NCBI GenBank assembly: GCA_041736675.1
Contig: JBGSTD010000047.1
Location: 175,475 to 239,474 of the forward strand
DNA: 64,000 nt
Direction: 5' to 3'
Source of the DNA: Salaquimonas sp041736675
Lineage (GTDB): Bacteria; Pseudomonadota; Alphaproteobacteria; Rhizobiales; Rhizobiaceae
The notes under the pieces are model-generated. The model saw nothing but the letters and a program-made list of their open reading frames with translations. It was not told where the DNA came from and searched no databases. Positions 7,498-16,043 of the stretch are shown here, piece by piece. Position 1 is the first letter of the stretch, and each line of letters starts with the position of its first letter. A program made the translations under genes and the position numbers.

Positions 7498-9309
7498 ATG
7501 ACAGCCAAGAAGAACGTTGAAGCAGTAACCAGCAGAATTATCGAACGCAGCAAAGCGACGCGAGAAACTTATCTGGCCCAGCTTGACGCCCATGCTTTGA
7601 AAGGTCCGCATCGCTCGGCGCTATCGTGCAGCAATCTTGCCCATGGCTTTGCTGCTTGCGGCGGAACTGAAAAAAACCTGCTTGCCGGTGATGTTGTGCC
7701 CAATCTCGGAATTATTACATCGTATAATGACATGCTTTCTGCTCACCAGCCTTACAAGGATTTTCCTGATTTGCTCAAACAGGCTGCACGTGAGGCTGGC
7801 GGCGTTGCACAGGTTGCCGGCGGTGTTCCGGCAATGTGCGACGGCGTGACCCAAGGGCAGACCAGTATGGAACTGTCACTCTTCTCGCGAGATGTAATCG
7901 CGATGGCTGCGGCGATCGGCTTGTCCCACAACATGTTTGATGCAGCAGTTTATCTCGGTATTTGCGACAAGATTGTTCCCGGCCTTGTGATTGCCGCCCT
8001 GACCTACGGCCATATTCCGGCTGTGTTCGTTCCAGCCGGACCCATGCCATCGGGCATGCCAAATGACGAGAAAGCCAGGACGCGCCAACTCTATGCCGAA
8101 GGCAAGGTTGATAGAAAGGCACTGTTGGCGGCAGAATCAGCTTCATACCACTCGCCGGGAACCTGCACGTTTTATGGAACTGCCAATTCAAACCAGATGC
8201 TGATGGAAGTCATGGGGCTGCATTTGCCAGGTTCCAGCTTCATCAATCCCGGCACTCCCCTGCGCGATGCGCTGACAAAAGAAGCTGCAAGAAGAGCCCT
8301 TTCGATTACCGCCCTTGGCAACGAATTTCTGCCGGCGGGTCAGGTGATCGACGAGCGGTCAATTGTCAACGGGGTTGTCGGACTGCATGCTACAGGTGGC
8401 TCGACCAATCACACCTTGCACCTGGTTGCTATGGCGAAGGCCGCTGGCATCATTCTCACTCTCGAGGATTTTTCAGATCTTTCAGACATCGTGCCCCTGC
8501 TTGCCCGCGTCTATCCGAACGGACTTGCAGATGTGAACCATTTTCATGCCGCCGGTGGCATGCCCTTTCTGATCCGCGAATTGATTGAGGGTGGCTTTTT
8601 GCATGACGATGTCAAGACCGTTATGGGACAGGGACTTGATGCCTATACCAAAGAGCCCAAACTGGAAAACGGTGATCTGGTCTTTGAAGACAGTCCGAAT
8701 GAAAGCGGCAATCCAAAGGTTTTGACAAAATTCACTGCACCGTTTTCCGCAACGGGCGGATTGAAGATGATCAGGGGCAATCTTGGCAAGGCTGTTTCAA
8801 AGATTTCTGCTGTCAAGGAAGACCGCCGCACCATCGAGGCTCCGGCCATCGTTTTTGATGACCAGATGGAAATTCTCGAAGCGTTCAAGGAAGGCAAACT
8901 GAACAAGGATTTTGTTGCTGTCCTGCGTTTTCAGGGACCCAAGGCAAACGGTATGCCCGAACTTCACAAGATGGTTGCGCCACTCGGCGTCTTGCAGGAC
9001 CGGGGCTTCAAAGTTGCACTCATCACCGACGGTCGCATGTCAGGCGCATCAGGCAAGATCCTGTCTGCAATCCACCTTACGCCTGAAGCATGCGAAGGCG
9101 GGATGATCGGTAAAATAAGAAACGGAGACATGATACGGATGGATGCAAATTCCGGCCTGCTTGATGTGTTGGTAGATGAAGGAATATTGACAAAGCGGCG
9201 CAAACCTAAGTTTGACACACTGAAAAATGAAAGCGGACTGGGCCGGGAATTGTTTGCCAATTTCCGGCGCAACGTTTCCAGTGCTGCTGAGGGAGCAAGC
9301 GCGCTCTAA
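7498..9309 (+). CDS. edd: Phosphogluconate dehydratase
   Basis: 603 residues, standard for Edd of the IlvD/Edd family. It dehydrates 6-phosphogluconate to 2-keto-3-deoxy-6-phosphogluconate (KDPG) using an iron-sulfur cluster. The conserved N-terminal segments SYNDMLSAHQP and VPAMCDGVTQGQTSMELSLF are present, as is the cluster-binding cysteine in YLGICDKIVPG, and near the C-terminus DGRMSGASGKI. The KDPG aldolase gene (eda), which would complete the pathway, is not adjacent and must lie elsewhere. Gene order zwf-pgl-edd with eda apart is common in Hyphomicrobiales. It is convergent with the PQQ sugar dehydrogenase gene, 16 bases away. Confidence 0.97.
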   Translation: MTAKKNVEAVTSRIIERSKATRETYLAQLDAHALKGPHRSALSCSNLAHGFAACGGTEKNLLAGDVVPNLGIITSYNDMLSAHQPYKDFPDLLKQAAREAGGVAQVAGGVPAMCDGVTQGQTSMELSLFSRDVIAMAAAIGLSHNMFDAAVYLGICDKIVPGLVIAALTYGHIPAVFVPAGPMPSGMPNDEKARTRQLYAEGKVDRKALLAAESASYHSPGTCTFYGTANSNQMLMEVMGLHLPGSSFINPGTPLRDALTKEAARRALSITALGNEFLPAGQVIDERSIVNGVVGLHATGGSTNHTLHLVAMAKAAGIILTLEDFSDLSDIVPLLARVYPNGLADVNHFHAAGGMPFLIRELIEGGFLHDDVKTVMGQGLDAYTKEPKLENGDLVFEDSPNESGNPKVLTKFTAPFSATGGLKMIRGNLGKAVSKISAVKEDRRTIEAPAIVFDDQMEILEAFKEGKLNKDFVAVLRFQGPKANGMPELHKMVAPLGVLQDRGFKVALITDGRMSGASGKILSAIHLTPEACEGGMIGKIRNGDMIRMDANSGLLDVLVDEGILTKRRKPKFDTLKNESGLGRELFANFRRNVSSAAEGASAL

Positions 9310-9314
9310 GCTCG

Positions 9315-9338
9315 GCCTGCCGGTTTTATCCGGCGGGC
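9315..9338. terminator. Possible shared hairpin terminator between edd and the sugar dehydrogenase gene
   Basis: GCCTGCCGG (9315-9323) pairs with CCGGCGGGC (9330-9338) with one mismatch and a TTTTAT loop, between two convergent genes. No T-run follows on the plus strand, and the hairpin overlaps the last codons of the minus-strand gene, so terminator function is uncertain. Confidence 0.3.
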
Positions 9339-10450
9339 GTCAGACGGATCAGCCTTCCGCCAGTGCCGTCTTCAAGTACAAGGACCGAGCCATCGGGAGC
9401 CTCTTCGACTTCACGCACCCTGTTGCCCCAGCTGTAGCGTTCGGTTTCAGCAGCCTCGTTCGCGGTGAGTTTGACAAGGATCATCGCTTCGCCGACAAGG
9501 CCGCCAATCAATGCATTGCCATTCCATTCGGGAAAGATGTCCCCGTTGTAAATCACCAGACTGGAAGGCGCGATCGAGGGAACCCAAAAAGTCTTCGGGG
9601 GCTCGAAAGCAGTATTGGTTTCATGGGAGGGAATCGCCTCGCCGGAATAGTGTTTTCCCTCCGACACCAGTGGCCAGCCATAATTGGCACCCTTCACGGA
9701 TTTGTTCAGTTCATCGCCATGGCGCGGCCCCATCTCATTTTGCCACAACTGGCCCGAGGCATCAAAGGCGATCCCGAGCAGATTGCGATGCCCAAGTGAC
9801 CAGAAGGTTTTGGCAAGGTCGCCCTGATCCTGAAAAGGGTTGTCAGACGGAACACTGCCATCGTCATTGAGGCGAATGATCTTTCCAAGAGAAGAAGCCA
9901 TGTCCTGTGCCGGATCAAGTTTCTGCCGGTCACCCGAAGAGATGAACAATTTTCCATCAGGCGAAAACGCCATGCGGTGGCTGTAGTGTCCGCGCCCGGA
10001 AACCTTGGGAAACTGGCGCCAGATAATTTTAACTTCCTCCAATTTCGGGCTGTCGGCAGCTTGTACCAATTTTGCGCGAACAACCGCAGCTCCCCTCGTA
10101 TTGGATTGCCCGGCCTCGGCAAAGCTCAGATAAATGATATTGTTTGCAGCAAAGTCCGGATGGAGCACGATATCTCCAAGACCGCCCTGCCCGCCATAAT
10201 CCACATCAGGAACATTTGAGACTTCTGTTTTCCCGCTGCCATTTGAATCAAGCAACATAAGTTTTCCGGACTTTTCGGTGACAAGCAGTTTTCCATCGGG
10301 AAGAAAAGTCATTGCCCAAGGTTCGTTGAAATCCGACAGAACTTCGCCCTCAAGTCTTGTGCCGGCAGACCCTTCAATCACGAACGCGGATGCACTGACA
10401 GCCGGCATGCTCGCCAAGGCAAACAGGAGGGTGGAAAATCGGAAAATCAT
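9326..10450 (-). CDS. PQQ-dependent aldose sugar dehydrogenase family protein
   Basis: 374 residues with a signal peptide (FRFSTLLFALASMPAVSASA), so it is exported to the periplasm. The body is a six-bladed beta-propeller of the soluble glucose/aldose sugar dehydrogenase family (YliI/Asd). Diagnostic segments are LSDFNEPWAMTFLPDGKLLV, GQGGLGDIVLHPDFAANNI, GRGHYSHRMAFSPDGKLF with the active-site histidine, and QNEMGPRHGDELN. Relatives oxidise aldoses to lactones with PQQ, passing electrons to the respiratory chain; some homologues have other substrates. It is convergent with edd. Being next to the Entner-Doudoroff genes it may take part in sugar oxidation, but that is only suggested by position. 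Confidence 0.88.
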   Translation of the reverse strand: MIFRFSTLLFALASMPAVSASAFVIEGSAGTRLEGEVLSDFNEPWAMTFLPDGKLLVTEKSGKLMLLDSNGSGKTEVSNVPDVDYGGQGGLGDIVLHPDFAANNIIYLSFAEAGQSNTRGAAVVRAKLVQAADSPKLEEVKIIWRQFPKVSGRGHYSHRMAFSPDGKLFISSGDRQKLDPAQDMASSLGKIIRLNDDGSVPSDNPFQDQGDLAKTFWSLGHRNLLGIAFDASGQLWQNEMGPRHGDELNKSVKGANYGWPLVSEGKHYSGEAIPSHETNTAFEPPKTFWVPSIAPSSLVIYNGDIFPEWNGNALIGGLVGEAMILVKLTANEAAETERYSWGNRVREVEEAPDGSVLVLEDGTGGRLIRLTPAG

Positions 10451-10548
10451 CGTTTCAACTCCTTTTTATGATGCAAGTCACGTTGCAACATATAGGGCCT
10501 GAATCAGGGAAATTCATGTCGATCAAGAAATTATGAAATATCGCTCCG

Positions 10549-10584
10549 ATTGTCGGCTCACCCTGAAGCGAGCCTGCAGACAAT
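10549..10584. promoter_or_regulatory. Imperfect hairpin in a divergent promoter region
   Basis: ATTGTC-GGCTC (10549-10559) pairs with GAGCC-TGCA-GACAAT (10570-10584) with a four-base bulge. It lies between the divergent sugar dehydrogenase (start 10450) and lipoprotein (start 10646) genes. It may be an operator or a leader hairpin; nothing links it to a known motif. Confidence 0.3.
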
Positions 10585-10645
10585 ACATTCATCAACCGGC
10601 AGATGGCATATTGCCATTAATTGCATAATATATAATATACAACCT

Positions 10646-11365
10646 ATGATTTTAAATGATTCGATATGGCCCGCCCGGTCGCCCTGCAGACTGCTGGTTC
10701 TTCCAATTGTTCTGGTTCTTGCCTGCGGTTGCACCATAACCAATGGGGCAGTCGGATTCATCTCGCAGGATACAGCGCTTACCGGAGAATTTGACCAGGA
10801 TGCCAATCCGCTGGTTCTTGCTTTCAACCAGATTTGCCTGACCGAAAGAACGATGCCCGAGGAAATCGCCCCTATCGCGGTAAGTCTGGGCTGGCACCTT
10901 GCAGGTGACGATGAATTGTCACAGGCCATGCTGCAGCCACTAAAGAAGACAGTTCTGAAAATGCCCGGTGGAGGAAGCCGGTTTGACGAAGAGCAATCGC
11001 TTTACGCTCATCTCTCCAAAGACAATATTGAGATTCTCAGCCTTGAAAAGCGCTATACATCGCAGAAGGTTTTGGCGACCCAATGCGAATTATACGGTTA
11101 CCACGATTTTCTTAAAAGCTGCGAAGCCGTCGGGAAGCTTATCATGCGCGCTCCTGATCACAACAAAGCCTATCCTGAACATGATGCACAGTTTATTCAG
11201 TGGAATATCATCAAGAACGGCAAAGCCGCAATTGTCGGTTGTGAAAGAGCACCCAGAAGCCCTACCATGCCTTTTGCCGGTGTGAAGATCAGCCTGAAAA
11301 CAGATTTGACCACCAAGGTCGCTGTCAGAACCAGCCGGCCTGCTTCTGTCGCTGACGGGCGATAA
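10646..11365 (+). CDS. Predicted lipoprotein of unknown function
   Basis: 239 residues from the ATG at 10646. An earlier in-frame start at 10550 exists but would add 32 residues in front of the signal peptide and cross a hairpin. The N-terminus has a basic region (ARSPCR), a hydrophobic core (LLVLPIVLVLA) and a lipobox-like VLAC-GC, so it is probably a lipid-anchored envelope protein. The mature part has several further cysteines (for example CELYG and SCEAVGK) and a C-terminal basic stretch; no domain is recognised. Its 3' end overlaps the convergent folD-like gene by 41 bases, which is unusual and could create antisense interaction between the two transcripts. Confidence 0.65.
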   Translation: MILNDSIWPARSPCRLLVLPIVLVLACGCTITNGAVGFISQDTALTGEFDQDANPLVLAFNQICLTERTMPEEIAPIAVSLGWHLAGDDELSQAMLQPLKKTVLKMPGGGSRFDEEQSLYAHLSKDNIEILSLEKRYTSQKVLATQCELYGYHDFLKSCEAVGKLIMRAPDHNKAYPEHDAQFIQWNIIKNGKAAIVGCERAPRSPTMPFAGVKISLKTDLTTKVAVRTSRPASVADGR

Positions 11366-12203
11366 GCGCATTTCGCATCAAGATTGCGACTGTAACCGGA
11401 CCTACCCCTCCAGGAACCGGGGTTACCCAGCTGGCAACTTCCAAGACAGCCGCAGTATCAACATCGCCAACGATTTTCACATTGCCGTCCGCATCGGTAA
11501 TCTGGTTGATCCCGATATCAATAACCGCTGCGCCGGGTTTTACCATATCCGCCTTCAAAAAGCCCGGAATTCCTACCGCGACCAGAACCGCATCTGCCCT
11601 TCGTGAATGTGCCGCCACCGATCTTGTCATATGATGACAGACTGTGACGGTTGCACCTTCAGCCATAAGCATGAAGGCAGCAGGCTTTCCGACAATTTCA
11701 GAGTGGCCAATCATGACGACCTCTAGGCCTTTCAATTCGAGGCCGGTCGCCTTGATCAATTCCACTGAAGCTGCTGCTGTACAAGGCGCAAGGGCCGTAT
11801 CATTATACACGATGTTGCCGATTGATGCCGGGTTCATGCCCTCCACATCCTTTAGCGGATGAATTGCGGACTGTAGTGAGCGTACTGCGATATGGGCGGG
11901 AACCGGCCGTTGCAGGATCACTCCGAGTATATCAGGATCATCGTTCATTTTAGAGATTCGTGCCTTGCATTCCTCCTGTGAAAGGTCTGCAGGCCAGTAT
12001 TGATCCTCAAACGGGATGCCGACCTTTTCTGCCGCACGCTTCTGATTGCGGATATAAACTGCCACTTCGGATATATCACCGATTGAAATAGATACGAGTT
12101 TGCCGAGCAGTAATCCCAAATTCATTCGGGCGATTTCAAGCCGGACTTGTTCCATGATTGCAGATTGCAGCGCGCGGCCGTCAAGATAACGCGGGTCCAT
12201 CAT
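11325..12203 (-). CDS. FolD-like methylenetetrahydrofolate dehydrogenase paralogue with altered catalytic residues
   Basis: 292 residues of the FolD family, with the NAD(P)-binding motif (VVMIGHSEIVGKPAAFMLM) and the C-terminal TPVPGGVGPVTVA signature. Compared residue for residue with the neighbouring FolD, the conserved Tyr50-x-x-x-Lys54 pair reads Tyr50-x-x-x-Gln54, and the folate-binding KDVDG reads KDVEG (Glu121 for Asp121). Gln98 and Tyr50 are kept. In studied FolD enzymes the lysine is needed for the cyclohydrolase step, so this paralogue may be a dehydrogenase only or act on another folate. GAGGG lies eight bases before the start. It follows canonical folD on the same strand with 44 bases between, so they are probably co-transcribed. 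Confidence 0.85.
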   Translation of the reverse strand: MMDPRYLDGRALQSAIMEQVRLEIARMNLGLLLGKLVSISIGDISEVAVYIRNQKRAAEKVGIPFEDQYWPADLSQEECKARISKMNDDPDILGVILQRPVPAHIAVRSLQSAIHPLKDVEGMNPASIGNIVYNDTALAPCTAAASVELIKATGLELKGLEVVMIGHSEIVGKPAAFMLMAEGATVTVCHHMTRSVAAHSRRADAVLVAVGIPGFLKADMVKPGAAVIDIGINQITDADGNVKIVGDVDTAAVLEVASWVTPVPGGVGPVTVAILMRNALIARQRQKQAGWF

Positions 12204-12247
12204 TCAGGTTGCCCTCTTGTTGAAATATGCAGGTTGGAAATTTTCGA

Positions 12248-13144
12248 TCAGTATTCCGGCGGCATCACGCCAGCCTTGCGGCAGGCCGAAGCCAAAGTGT
12301 TTGCCATCAGCATGGCGATGGTCATAGGGCCCACGCCGCCTGGAACGGGAGTGATTGAGCCCGCCTTTTTTGCTGCAGTCTCAAATTCCACATCGCCAAC
12401 AAGACGGGTCTTGCCAGCTTCTCCATCGACACGATTGATACCCACATCAATGACGCAGGCGCCCGGTTTCACCCAGTCGCCGGTGATCATTTCAGGGCGG
12501 CCAACGGCTGCTACGAGGATATCTGCGGTTCTTGCAAGGGCAGGCAGATCGCGGGTGCGCGAGTGGGCGATTGTGACCGTGGCGTTTGCCGCCAGCAAAA
12601 GGTTTGCCATTGGTTTTCCAACGATATTGGAGCGGCCGACGACAACCGCATTAAGACCAGACAAATCGGATCTTCCCAAGGCGCGGCGTATCAAAACCAT
12701 CGATCCGGCAGGTGTGCAGGGAATGAATGCCTTATCCACCTCGCCTGTCCCCAGCATTCCGACATTGATAAAATGAAAACCATCAACGTCCTTTTCGGGT
12801 GCAATAGCCTGGATCACTTTTCCCTCGTCAATATGTTTGGGGAGCGGCAATTGAACCAGAATGCCATGTATTTTTGGATCCTTGTTGAGGGCGTCCACTT
12901 TGGCAAGCAGATCAGCCTCTGAAGTGCTTTCATCCAGTGTGTAAGTTTCGGAATGAAATCCGCAATCCTGTGCCTTTTTGCCTTTTGAGCGAACATAAAC
13001 CTGACTTGCAGGGTCCTCGCCAACTATGACAACGGCAATACCCGGGACAACGCCTGTGTCATTCACCAATTTTTGTGTTGCAGTTTTGACGATCTCAACA
13101 ACTTCTGAGGCAACAATTTTTCCGTCAATAACTTGCGCGGTCAT
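12248..13144 (-). CDS. folD: Bifunctional methylenetetrahydrofolate dehydrogenase/cyclohydrolase
   Basis: 298 residues from the ATG at 13144; GGGAG seven bases upstream decides this start over a longer frame beginning at 13180. It interconverts 5,10-methylene-, 5,10-methenyl- and 10-formyl-tetrahydrofolate. Catalytic Tyr50, Lys54, Gln98 (LVQLPLP) and Asp121 (KDVDG) are all present at the positions known from E. coli FolD. The nucleotide motif VVGRSNIVGKPMANLLL and the signature TPVPGGVGPMTIAML are complete. It is the first gene of a probable two-gene folD-folD operon. A long imperfect hairpin lies in its upstream region. Confidence 0.97.
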   Translation of the reverse strand: MTAQVIDGKIVASEVVEIVKTATQKLVNDTGVVPGIAVVIVGEDPASQVYVRSKGKKAQDCGFHSETYTLDESTSEADLLAKVDALNKDPKIHGILVQLPLPKHIDEGKVIQAIAPEKDVDGFHFINVGMLGTGEVDKAFIPCTPAGSMVLIRRALGRSDLSGLNAVVVGRSNIVGKPMANLLLAANATVTIAHSRTRDLPALARTADILVAAVGRPEMITGDWVKPGACVIDVGINRVDGEAGKTRLVGDVEFETAAKKAGSITPVPGGVGPMTIAMLMANTLASACRKAGVMPPEY

Positions 13145-13344
13145 TAGGCACTCCCGGATAAAAATTCTTTTGCCCTTCACTAACCTTTCGACGGTGACAT
13201 GACCATCGGATACAAGCCAAATTGTTTCCGAATTACGCCATTTGCAGCTTTGGCTCGCATCAGTACGTTAATACTTTCTTCAAACTTACCAATTATCATT
13301 TTTGATGGAGACAACAGGTGTGGGGCCAGGCGTGTCTTCATTAG

Positions 13345-13421
13345 AAGGTGTGAGAAGCATCTTTCATTCGCTGGGGCAAATAGTGGAATGGGAGAATCTG
13401 GGCATATGCTTTTCACACCTT
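13345..13421. other. Long-stem inverted repeat in the 380-base gap upstream of folD
   Basis: AAGGTGTGAGAAGCAT (13345-13360) pairs with ATGCTTTTCACACCTT (13406-13421), 15 of 16 positions complementary, around a 45-base loop. A C8-T5 tract follows at about 13431-13443. The gap 13145-13524 between folD and cysQ has no convincing gene. Transcribed toward folD, this could be a structured leader or small RNA; as DNA it could be a relic of a mobile element. No known riboswitch was recognised. Confidence 0.4.
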
Positions 13422-13524
13422 TTCCCACCCCCCCCTTTTTCGCAGAGTCCCAAACCTTCTTGATTAGCTCACCGATGCCATTTGGCCGTCTTTTCGTTGA
13501 ATATTTCCGGCGATAGAAGCGAAT

Positions 13525-14334
13525 TCACGGCATGCGCAATACCACATCCCCTGCTCCCGCGATAAACCACGGATTCCTGAAATCCGTCTTTGCATAACAA
13601 AGCGGGCTGCCATCCAGATTGTTCACAAACCCACCCGCTGCCAGCAAGACAGCATGGCCGGCTGCAGTGTCCCATTCCATCGTTGGACCAAAACGGGGAT
13701 AAAGGTCTGCCTCACCTTTTGCCAGCAGGCAGAATTTCAACGATGAGCCCGCACTCTTCATGTCGACAACCTTGTTTGCGTTTATGAATGCCTGTGTTTC
13801 CGTGGAAAGGTGTGAACGGCTGGCTACCACGCGCAGCGCCGTGTTGTCAGGAACTGCAACGCTGATCTTTGAGGTCTTGCCTGTGCCGAGGTCAATTTCC
13901 ATGGCGCCCTGACCGACCCTCCCAGCATAGCAACTGCCGAGTGCCGGCGCACACACAATACCTGCCAGGGGAACCCCATTTTGAAGAAGTGCTATATTTA
14001 CGGTAAACTCGTCGCGCCTGTTGATGAACTCTTTCGTGCCGTCAATTGGATCCACCAGAAAGAAAAAACCCGTGGAGACATCAAGGTCATGCGAGGCAGC
14101 ACGCTCCTCGGTTACCACCGGGATACCAGGAAACGTTTCCTGCAGGACACTACCAAGGAAAGCATCGACCTCAAGATCAGCCAAGGTAAGCGGACTGTCA
14201 TCAGACTTGGACATGACTTCCAGCGATTTGCCGACTTTCTCGTAATGAGCAAGCGCAATCCGGCTCGCCTGCCTCATCCAGGGCAGTGCGTGGGACAGGA
14301 GGAGTTCTGCCGGATTTGACATTTTGTTTTCCAT
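13525..14334 (-). CDS. cysQ: 3'(2'),5'-bisphosphate nucleotidase CysQ
   Basis: 269 residues from ATG 14334 (AGAGAG just upstream; ATG 14322 is also possible). The protein is of the inositol monophosphatase superfamily. It hydrolyses 3'-phosphoadenosine 5'-phosphate to AMP during sulfate assimilation and sulfation. Metal-binding motifs are VTEERA, DPIDGTKEF and the C-terminal EWDTAAGHAVLLAAGG, all intact. Residue spacing and the TKEFINRRDEFTVNIAL stretch favour CysQ over plain inositol monophosphatase. A sulfotransferase-like gene lies divergently next door (start 14440), so the two could be functionally linked: sulfotransferases release the nucleotide that CysQ recycles. This link is inferred. 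Confidence 0.9.
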   Translation of the reverse strand: MENKMSNPAELLLSHALPWMRQASRIALAHYEKVGKSLEVMSKSDDSPLTLADLEVDAFLGSVLQETFPGIPVVTEERAASHDLDVSTGFFFLVDPIDGTKEFINRRDEFTVNIALLQNGVPLAGIVCAPALGSCYAGRVGQGAMEIDLGTGKTSKISVAVPDNTALRVVASRSHLSTETQAFINANKVVDMKSAGSSLKFCLLAKGEADLYPRFGPTMEWDTAAGHAVLLAAGGFVNNLDGSPLCYAKTDFRNPWFIAGAGDVVLRMP

Positions 14335-14439
14335 CACTCTCTTATTGAACTTTTCGTTGACCGGTTTACTGAATGCGGTACACGGATTTGACGGATTTTC
14401 CAATTGTGAAAACCAGAGAGACGGATTTCACCCCAATTT

Positions 14440-15225
14440 ATGGGATTCTCAATGAACGAGACATCGGCGCACAACAACCATTCGAACCCATCACCGGCCA
14501 AGATTATTGCGATGTGGTCAGGACCACGGAACCTGTCGACAGCGATGATGCGCAGCTTTGGTTCGCGCGATGATTGTCATGCGATCGACGAACCCTTTTA
14601 CGCTGCCTATCTCAAGGCAACAGGTCTGCAGCACCCTATGCGAGAGGAGATCATTGCCGATGGTGAAACCGATCCAGCCAAGATTGTCGAGGCCTGCCTC
14701 AAGGCTCCGGTTGCGCCGTATTCGCTTGTCTATCAAAAGCACATGACACATCACATGATAGACAGCTTTGACCTTTCGTGGATTTCAAAGGTCACCAATG
14801 TTTTTCTTATCCGTGAACCCAAACGGGTGCTGGCGAGTTATGCAGCCAAGTCGGAGAACGTTACCGGCGAAGATCTCGGTTTCAGGAAGCAGCGGGAAAT
14901 ATTCAATCTTGCGCGTGACGAATTTGGGGCAGCACCGGTTGTAGTCGATGCACATGCCATTCGTGAAAACCCCGAAGGAATGCTGCGTAAATTATGTGAA
15001 GTCATCCACATCAATTTTGATCCAGCCATGCTGAGATGGGAAAAGGGTCCGAAACCTGAAGATGGCATATGGGCCAGTCACTGGTATGATGCAGTCTGGA
15101 ACTCGACCGGATTTTCCCCGCCTGAAAAAGCCCAGGAAGTCAGGCTATCAGCTTCCCTGCAAAGAATTGAGGAAGAGGTTTTACCTGACTACCGGCACAT
15201 GCAACAATTTTGCCTTCAAGCCTGA
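14440..15225 (+). CDS. Sulfotransferase-like P-loop protein
   Basis: 261 residues (ATG 14452 is an alternative start with GGGA upstream). The N-terminal motif IIAMWSGPRNLSTAMMRSF (about residues 22-40) matches the PAPS 5'-phosphosulfate loop, and VFLIREPKRVLASY (about 121-134) matches the 3'-phosphate-binding R-x-P-x-x-x-x-x-S motif. The family is often annotated as sulfotransferase family protein, sometimes mis-tagged as aminotransferase-associated; substrates are unknown. It is divergent from cysQ, which supports PAPS chemistry, and convergent with the HpcH-type aldolase six bases away. Cytoplasmic, with no signal peptide. Confidence 0.75.
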   Translation: MGFSMNETSAHNNHSNPSPAKIIAMWSGPRNLSTAMMRSFGSRDDCHAIDEPFYAAYLKATGLQHPMREEIIADGETDPAKIVEACLKAPVAPYSLVYQKHMTHHMIDSFDLSWISKVTNVFLIREPKRVLASYAAKSENVTGEDLGFRKQREIFNLARDEFGAAPVVVDAHAIRENPEGMLRKLCEVIHINFDPAMLRWEKGPKPEDGIWASHWYDAVWNSTGFSPPEKAQEVRLSASLQRIEEEVLPDYRHMQQFCLQA

Positions 15226-15231
15226 ACAGAA

Positions 15232-16008
15232 CTACTTTTTCAAGAAAGGCTCAAATTTCGCATGCAGGGCATAAGCTGCTGAAACCATCAGGGACTGGTC
15301 GGATGCGACCGCCACAAATGTGTATCCCATCTTGATATATTCCATTGCCTGCGACTGGTTGAAGGAAAGTATTCCTCCCGGTTTTCCTGCCTTCGTTATG
15401 CGCTTGGCAGCCTCGGCAATTTTAGCCTGAACTTCCGGATGATTGAAATTTCCAAGATGGCCCATTGAAGCGGCAAGATCTGCCGGACCAACAAAGATCG
15501 CATCAACCCCGTCGATTTTTGCGATCTTTTCTATCTCATCCACCGCCTGTGCGGTTTCGACCTGCAGAATGACACAAAGTTCCTTGTGCGCATTGCGGTG
15601 ATAATCCTCAACCAGACCAAAACGGGTTGCCCGCGAGCCACCCGCAACGCCTCGTACCCCTTCAGGTGGATAGCGTGTTGCAGCAACGGCGCGGCGGGCT
15701 TCTTCCTCATTCTGGATATAGGGAATGACCAGAGATTGAACACCCGCGTCAAGCAGCCTTTTGATCACTACCATATCATTCCAGGGCGGCCGCACGATCG
15801 GGGAAATCGAACTGCCATTGAGTGCCTGCAACTGGCTGACAACATCGGTCAACTCGTTGGGACCATGCTCCATGTCAAAAAGCAACCAGTCAAACGGTGT
15901 AAGCGATAGCGCCTCGGCCGCCATCGGGCTGACCAGATTGGACCAGATACCGATCTGCAGCTCTCCTTTTTTCAGAGCTGCCTTTAGTTTGTTTTTCGGC
16001 ATTTTCAT
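15232..16008 (-). CDS. HpcH/HpaI-type aldolase
   Basis: 258 residues from ATG 16008, where AGGAGGAG about seven bases upstream fixes the start; a longer frame would run into pseI. It is a class II (metal-dependent) pyruvate aldolase of the HpcH/HpaI family. Metal and substrate residues lie in WLLFDMEHGPNE, ILQVETAQA and FVGPADLAASMG; GVRGVAGGSRATRFG is also characteristic. Relatives cleave 2-keto-3-deoxy acids such as 4-hydroxy-2-oxoheptanedioate, 2-keto-3-deoxyglucarate or rhamnonate. It is the last gene of the pseudaminic-acid operon, 35 bases after pseI. A role in recycling a nonulosonic or other keto-deoxy acid is possible but not proven by sequence. Confidence 0.85.
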   Translation of the reverse strand: MKMPKNKLKAALKKGELQIGIWSNLVSPMAAEALSLTPFDWLLFDMEHGPNELTDVVSQLQALNGSSISPIVRPPWNDMVVIKRLLDAGVQSLVIPYIQNEEEARRAVAATRYPPEGVRGVAGGSRATRFGLVEDYHRNAHKELCVILQVETAQAVDEIEKIAKIDGVDAIFVGPADLAASMGHLGNFNHPEVQAKIAEAAKRITKAGKPGGILSFNQSQAMEYIKMGYTFVAVASDQSLMVSAAYALHAKFEPFLKK

Positions 16009-16043
16009 CAGTCTTCTCCTCCTCAGAGAGGCGCCCCAAAAGG

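Noticed and set aside
13180..13428. 82-codon minus-strand ORF upstream of folD
   Set aside because: Overlaps the long inverted repeat, has no homology signal, and runs into the folD leader.
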